Shown one piece after another: positions 5,942-7,524 of a stretch of DNA of 7,524 nt (positions are counted from its first letter, which is position 1; each line of letters begins with the position of its first letter). Origin of the DNA: Thermoleophilia bacterium (GTDB taxonomy: Bacteria > Actinomycetota > Thermoleophilia > Gaiellales > SKUG01); contig JAOPYW010000275.1 in NCBI GenBank assembly GCA_025964405.1, positions 1-7,524 of the forward strand. Reading direction: 5' to 3'. The translations under genes were made by a program, and so were the position numbers. The notes beneath the pieces were generated by a model. The model searched no databases. It was not told the origin of the DNA and saw only the letters and a list, made by a program, of their open reading frames with translations.

Positions 5942-6487
5942 TCAGCCCGGAGCCAGCTCCGGATGCTCCTCGCCCGGCTGCACCGACGTGGGCGGCGGCT
6001 CGGGATCGGGGAACGGATCGACGGGTCGACGTTCGGCGGCCGTCGACAGCACGATCATCGTGCGCGTGCGCTCGATGCGTGCGATCGAGCGGATGTTCCA
6101 CACGAGTCGTTCGAGCGCGACGGTGCTCTGTGCGCGCACCTTGAGCAGGAAGCTCTCGTCACCTGCAACCGAGTGGCACTCCTCCACGCCCTGCAGGGCG
6201 ATGAGGCGGTCGCGGGCATCCATGTACGTGGCGCCACCACGCTCGCTGACGGCGACGAAGGCCGTGACCGCTGCGCCGACTGCGCGCGGACTCACGAGCG
6301 CCTGGTATCCCTTGATCACGCCGCGCTGCTCGAGCTTGCGCACCCGATCGTGCGCACTCGCGGTGGAGATGCCGGCAGTCTCGGCGAGTCGCGCGTAGGT
6401 CGCACGCCCGTCGGTCTGGAGCAGACCGAGGATCTTCCAGTCGGCATCATCCAGCTTGATCGGTTTGTCACTCGCAGCTCGCGCCAT
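5942..6487 (-). CDS. Lrp/AsnC-family transcriptional regulator
   Basis: 181 residues. N-terminal AsnC-type winged helix-turn-helix: LDDADWKILGLLQTDGRATY (12-31), the recognition helix region ISTASAHDRVRKLEQRGVI (40-58) and the hinge KGYQALV. The C-terminal RAM (effector/oligomerisation) domain is at about 72-150 with VAGDESFLLKV (107-117). Such proteins form dimers and octamers and often sense an amino acid; no ligand can be named here. Start: the ATG at 6487 gives the standard family N-terminus; the frame remains open far upstream, antisense to the CBS gene, but that part is not family-like. A Pro/Glu/Asp-rich tail (about 152-181) extends beyond the usual end near 150-165. There is no ribosome site, but TATGCT lies 6 nt before the ATG, which suggests a leaderless mRNA. 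It is divergent from the CBS gene and may control that gene and itself. Confidence 0.92.
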   Translation of the reverse strand: MARAASDKPIKLDDADWKILGLLQTDGRATYARLAETAGISTASAHDRVRKLEQRGVIKGYQALVSPRAVGAAVTAFVAVSERGGATYMDARDRLIALQGVEECHSVAGDESFLLKVRAQSTVALERLVWNIRSIARIERTRTMIVLSTAAERRPVDPFPDPEPPPTSVQPGEEHPELAPG

Positions 6488-6488
6488 G

Positions 6489-6523
6489 GGGGCAGCATAT
6501 CCGAGTGACGGGCCAGCTGCCCC
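6489..6523. repeat. Perfect 8-bp inverted repeat at the Lrp-type gene start
   Basis: GGGGCAGC (6489-6496) and GCTGCCCC (6516-6523) are separated by 19 bp, with centres 27 bp apart. The left arm begins 2 bp before the ATG of the Lrp-type gene and overlaps its candidate -10. A second near-palindrome, GGCCAGCTGCCC (6511-6522), overlaps the right arm. Position and symmetry fit an autoregulatory operator of the Lrp/AsnC protein. Confidence 0.5.
6494..6499 (-). promoter_or_regulatory. Candidate -10 of a leaderless Lrp-type gene
   Basis: TATGCT on the minus strand ends 6 nt before the A of the ATG at 6487, the spacing expected if transcription starts at the start codon. The position 17 bp upstream has no recognisable -35. 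The absence of a Shine-Dalgarno sequence fits leaderless translation, which is common in actinobacteria. Confidence 0.4.
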
Positions 6524-6605
6524 GTGGTAGTCGCGGGCAGATACTGCTAGCGTCGAACCGAACGACTTCCACCTCGCCTGTTCACGGCGTTTGTGGGGTG
6601 TTTCC

Positions 6606-6622
6606 CTCGGGTACCGCCCGAG
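6606..6622 (+). promoter_or_regulatory. Hairpin in the 5' region of the CBS gene
   Basis: CTCGGG (6606-6611) and CCCGAG (6617-6622) pair with a 5-nt loop, 31 nt before the ATG at 6654. A weak promoter can be drawn upstream (TGGTAG at 6525-6530, 17-bp spacer, TAGCGT at 6548-6553), which would put the hairpin in the leader. No known riboswitch was recognised. Confidence 0.3.
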
Positions 6623-6638
6623 CGGCTCCGAAAATCGA

Positions 6639-6644
6639 AAAGGA
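6639..6644 (+). promoter_or_regulatory. Ribosome binding site of the CBS gene
   Basis: AAAGGA, 9 nt before the ATG at 6654. It selects this start over an in-frame ATG at 6591, whose extra 21 residues are not domain-like and overlap the leader hairpin. Confidence 0.7.
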
Positions 6645-6653
6645 TGCACCACC

Positions 6654-7076
6654 ATGCTGGTTCGCGAGATCCTCGATGAGACCGAGACGTTCCCGACGAT
6701 CGTCACCGACACGACCGTGAAGGAAGCTGCGCTCATCATGCGCACCGACGACGTGCGCGCGATCCCGGTGGTGGAAGGCGATCGCCTCGTGGGCATCGTG
6801 ACCGACTGGGACATCGTCGACTCGTTCGCCGCCGAAGGTGACGAGCTCGCGACGCGCCCGGTGTCGGCGATCATGACGAGCACCGGGCTCATCACGATCG
6901 ACGCGTCGGCGTCCGCAGCCGAGGCCACCGCCCAGCTGCGACGTGACCGCGTGCACCACCTCCCCGTGCTCGACGGCGAGCGCTACGTAGGCATGCTCTG
7001 CCTCGGCCTCGAGTGGAGCGAGGACGAGATGCTGGCCCCGCCCGTGCGCCCGGTGCTCACCGCGCGCCGACCCTGA
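6654..7076 (+). CDS. Two-CBS-domain protein
   Basis: 140 residues, made almost wholly of a CBS pair (Bateman module), which binds adenine nucleotides or related ligands in many proteins. The first CBS repeat is at about 1-60: MLVREIL, VKEAALIMRTDDVRAIPVVE and the ligand-loop motif GIVTDWDIV (47-55). The second is at about 68-120: VSAIM, then ITIDASASAAEATAQLRRDR, VHHLPVLD and VGMLCLGLEW, where the usual T-x-x-D of the loop is missing, so the second site may be weak or empty. No enzyme or transporter domain is attached; stand-alone CBS proteins usually regulate a partner. The next gene starts 5 bp downstream, so the two are probably one transcript. It is divergent from the Lrp-type regulator. 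The partner is unknown. Confidence 0.9.
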   Translation: MLVREILDETETFPTIVTDTTVKEAALIMRTDDVRAIPVVEGDRLVGIVTDWDIVDSFAAEGDELATRPVSAIMTSTGLITIDASASAAEATAQLRRDRVHHLPVLDGERYVGMLCLGLEWSEDEMLAPPVRPVLTARRP

Positions 7077-7081
7077 CGTCC

Positions 7082-7524
7082 ATGCGTCACCGACCGCTTC
7101 GCACCGTCGCCACCAGCTTCGCGGTGGTCCTCTGCGCGCTCGGCGTGGCGCCGACGCTCGCGGCGGCTGACGCGAAGCTCCAGATCTCGCCCACGAAGCT
7201 CGACCTGGGGGGTGCCGCCGGCTCCAGCCAGGTCGTGCCGGTCAGCGTCACCTCAGCCGGCGACACGCCGTTGACCGTCACCTTCCGGCACGTCGACTTC
7301 GGATTGCGGGACGACTACTCGATCGTCACCTACGAGGACAGCGCGCCGGAGACCACGTCGTTCTCGACGCGGCGGTGGTTCAGCGTGCCGAAGCCCTCCT
7401 ACACCGTGGGGGTCGGCCAGACCGTCCAGGTGCCGGTGACGGTGACCATCCCGAAGAACACGCCGGGCGGCACCTACCTCGGTATCCCGATGTTCGTGGG
7501 CAAGCCTCCGTCGGACGGCGCCCA
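7082..7524 (+). CDS. Secreted protein with Ig-like (DUF916-like) domain, 3' end outside the window
   Basis: 147 codons are visible to the right edge. Signal peptide: basic MRHRPLR, hydrophobic core, likely cleavage after Ala29 (AAA-D). Then a beta-rich domain: LQISPTKLDLGGAAGSSQVV (33-52), VPVSVTSAGDTPLTVTFRHV, a WFSVPKPSYTVGVGQTVQVP strand pair (about 99-118) and IPKNTPGGTYLGIPMFV. The pattern of an SP-x-x-x-D-L-x-x-G opening strand, a W before a second strand and a P-x-x-x-x-x-G-x-Y-x-G-I turn resembles DUF916-type surface modules of WxL-system proteins in Gram-positive bacteria, but the resemblance is by eye. The gene starts 5 bp after the CBS stop with no visible ribosome site, which suggests translational coupling. 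A membrane anchor, if any, would lie off the right edge. Confidence 0.75.
   Translation, partial: MRHRPLRTVATSFAVVLCALGVAPTLAAADAKLQISPTKLDLGGAAGSSQVVPVSVTSAGDTPLTVTFRHVDFGLRDDYSIVTYEDSAPETTSFSTRRWFSVPKPSYTVGVGQTVQVPVTVTIPKNTPGGTYLGIPMFVGKPPSDGA

Noticed and set aside
6049..6063. Inverted repeat GCACGATCATCGTGC
   Set aside because: It lies inside the coding region of the Lrp-type gene and is explained by the codons there; no regulatory context.
6488..6928. N-terminal extension of the Lrp-type regulator
   Set aside because: The frame is open, but the added 147 residues are Ser/Thr/Arg-rich, antisense to the CBS gene, and not part of the Lrp/AsnC family layout.

Overview
The window is GC-rich, compact bacterial chromosome with coding on both strands. 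It most likely comes from Actinomycetota. From recall only, the sigma-factor sequence across regions 2.4 to 3.0 (WWIRQAVARALADKGRTIRMP is its core) resembles Thermoleophilia or a neighbouring class. The type IV pilus retraction ATPase, the near absence of T-tracts after hairpins, and the GTG/TTG starts fit that picture. No tRNA, rRNA, CRISPR array, IS element or phage gene was found. This reads as ordinary core chromosome with a few unusual proteins and a dense set of dyads in the non-coding parts.

Left part, minus strand (positions 1-3930): three genes read leftwards. A membrane-anchored protein with TPR-like helices (3930-2962) is followed by two small hairpins. Next comes a dyad-rich 280-bp spacer with a candidate promoter and a structured leader, then the principal-type sigma factor (2530-1403). 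A strong 15-bp hairpin (1380-1346) separates the sigma factor from pilT (1260 to beyond the left edge).

Middle, plus strand (4054-5920): a secreted protein pairs a CwlO/PcsB-like coiled coil with a C-terminal M15-type zinc-peptidase domain. It probably acts on the cell wall. It is followed 22 bp later by a RibD_C/dihydrofolate-reductase-fold protein. This pair ends in a hairpin shared with the convergent Lrp/AsnC-family regulator on the minus strand (6487-5942).

Right part, plus strand (6654 to the right edge): divergent from the Lrp-type gene are a two-CBS-domain protein and, 5 bp later, the start of a secreted protein with an immunoglobulin-like, DUF916-like domain that runs off the edge. 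The 166-bp divergent region carries a perfect 8-bp dyad overlapping the likely leaderless promoter of the regulator.

Functional themes are surface motility (PilT), envelope remodelling (coiled-coil/M15 protein, Ig-like secreted protein), global transcription (sigma factor, Lrp/AsnC) and nucleotide sensing (CBS). No clear new multi-gene system is visible. The most unusual items are the coiled-coil/M15 architecture, the PilT with a changed C-terminal motif and long tail, and the dyad-rich control region of the sigma factor gene.
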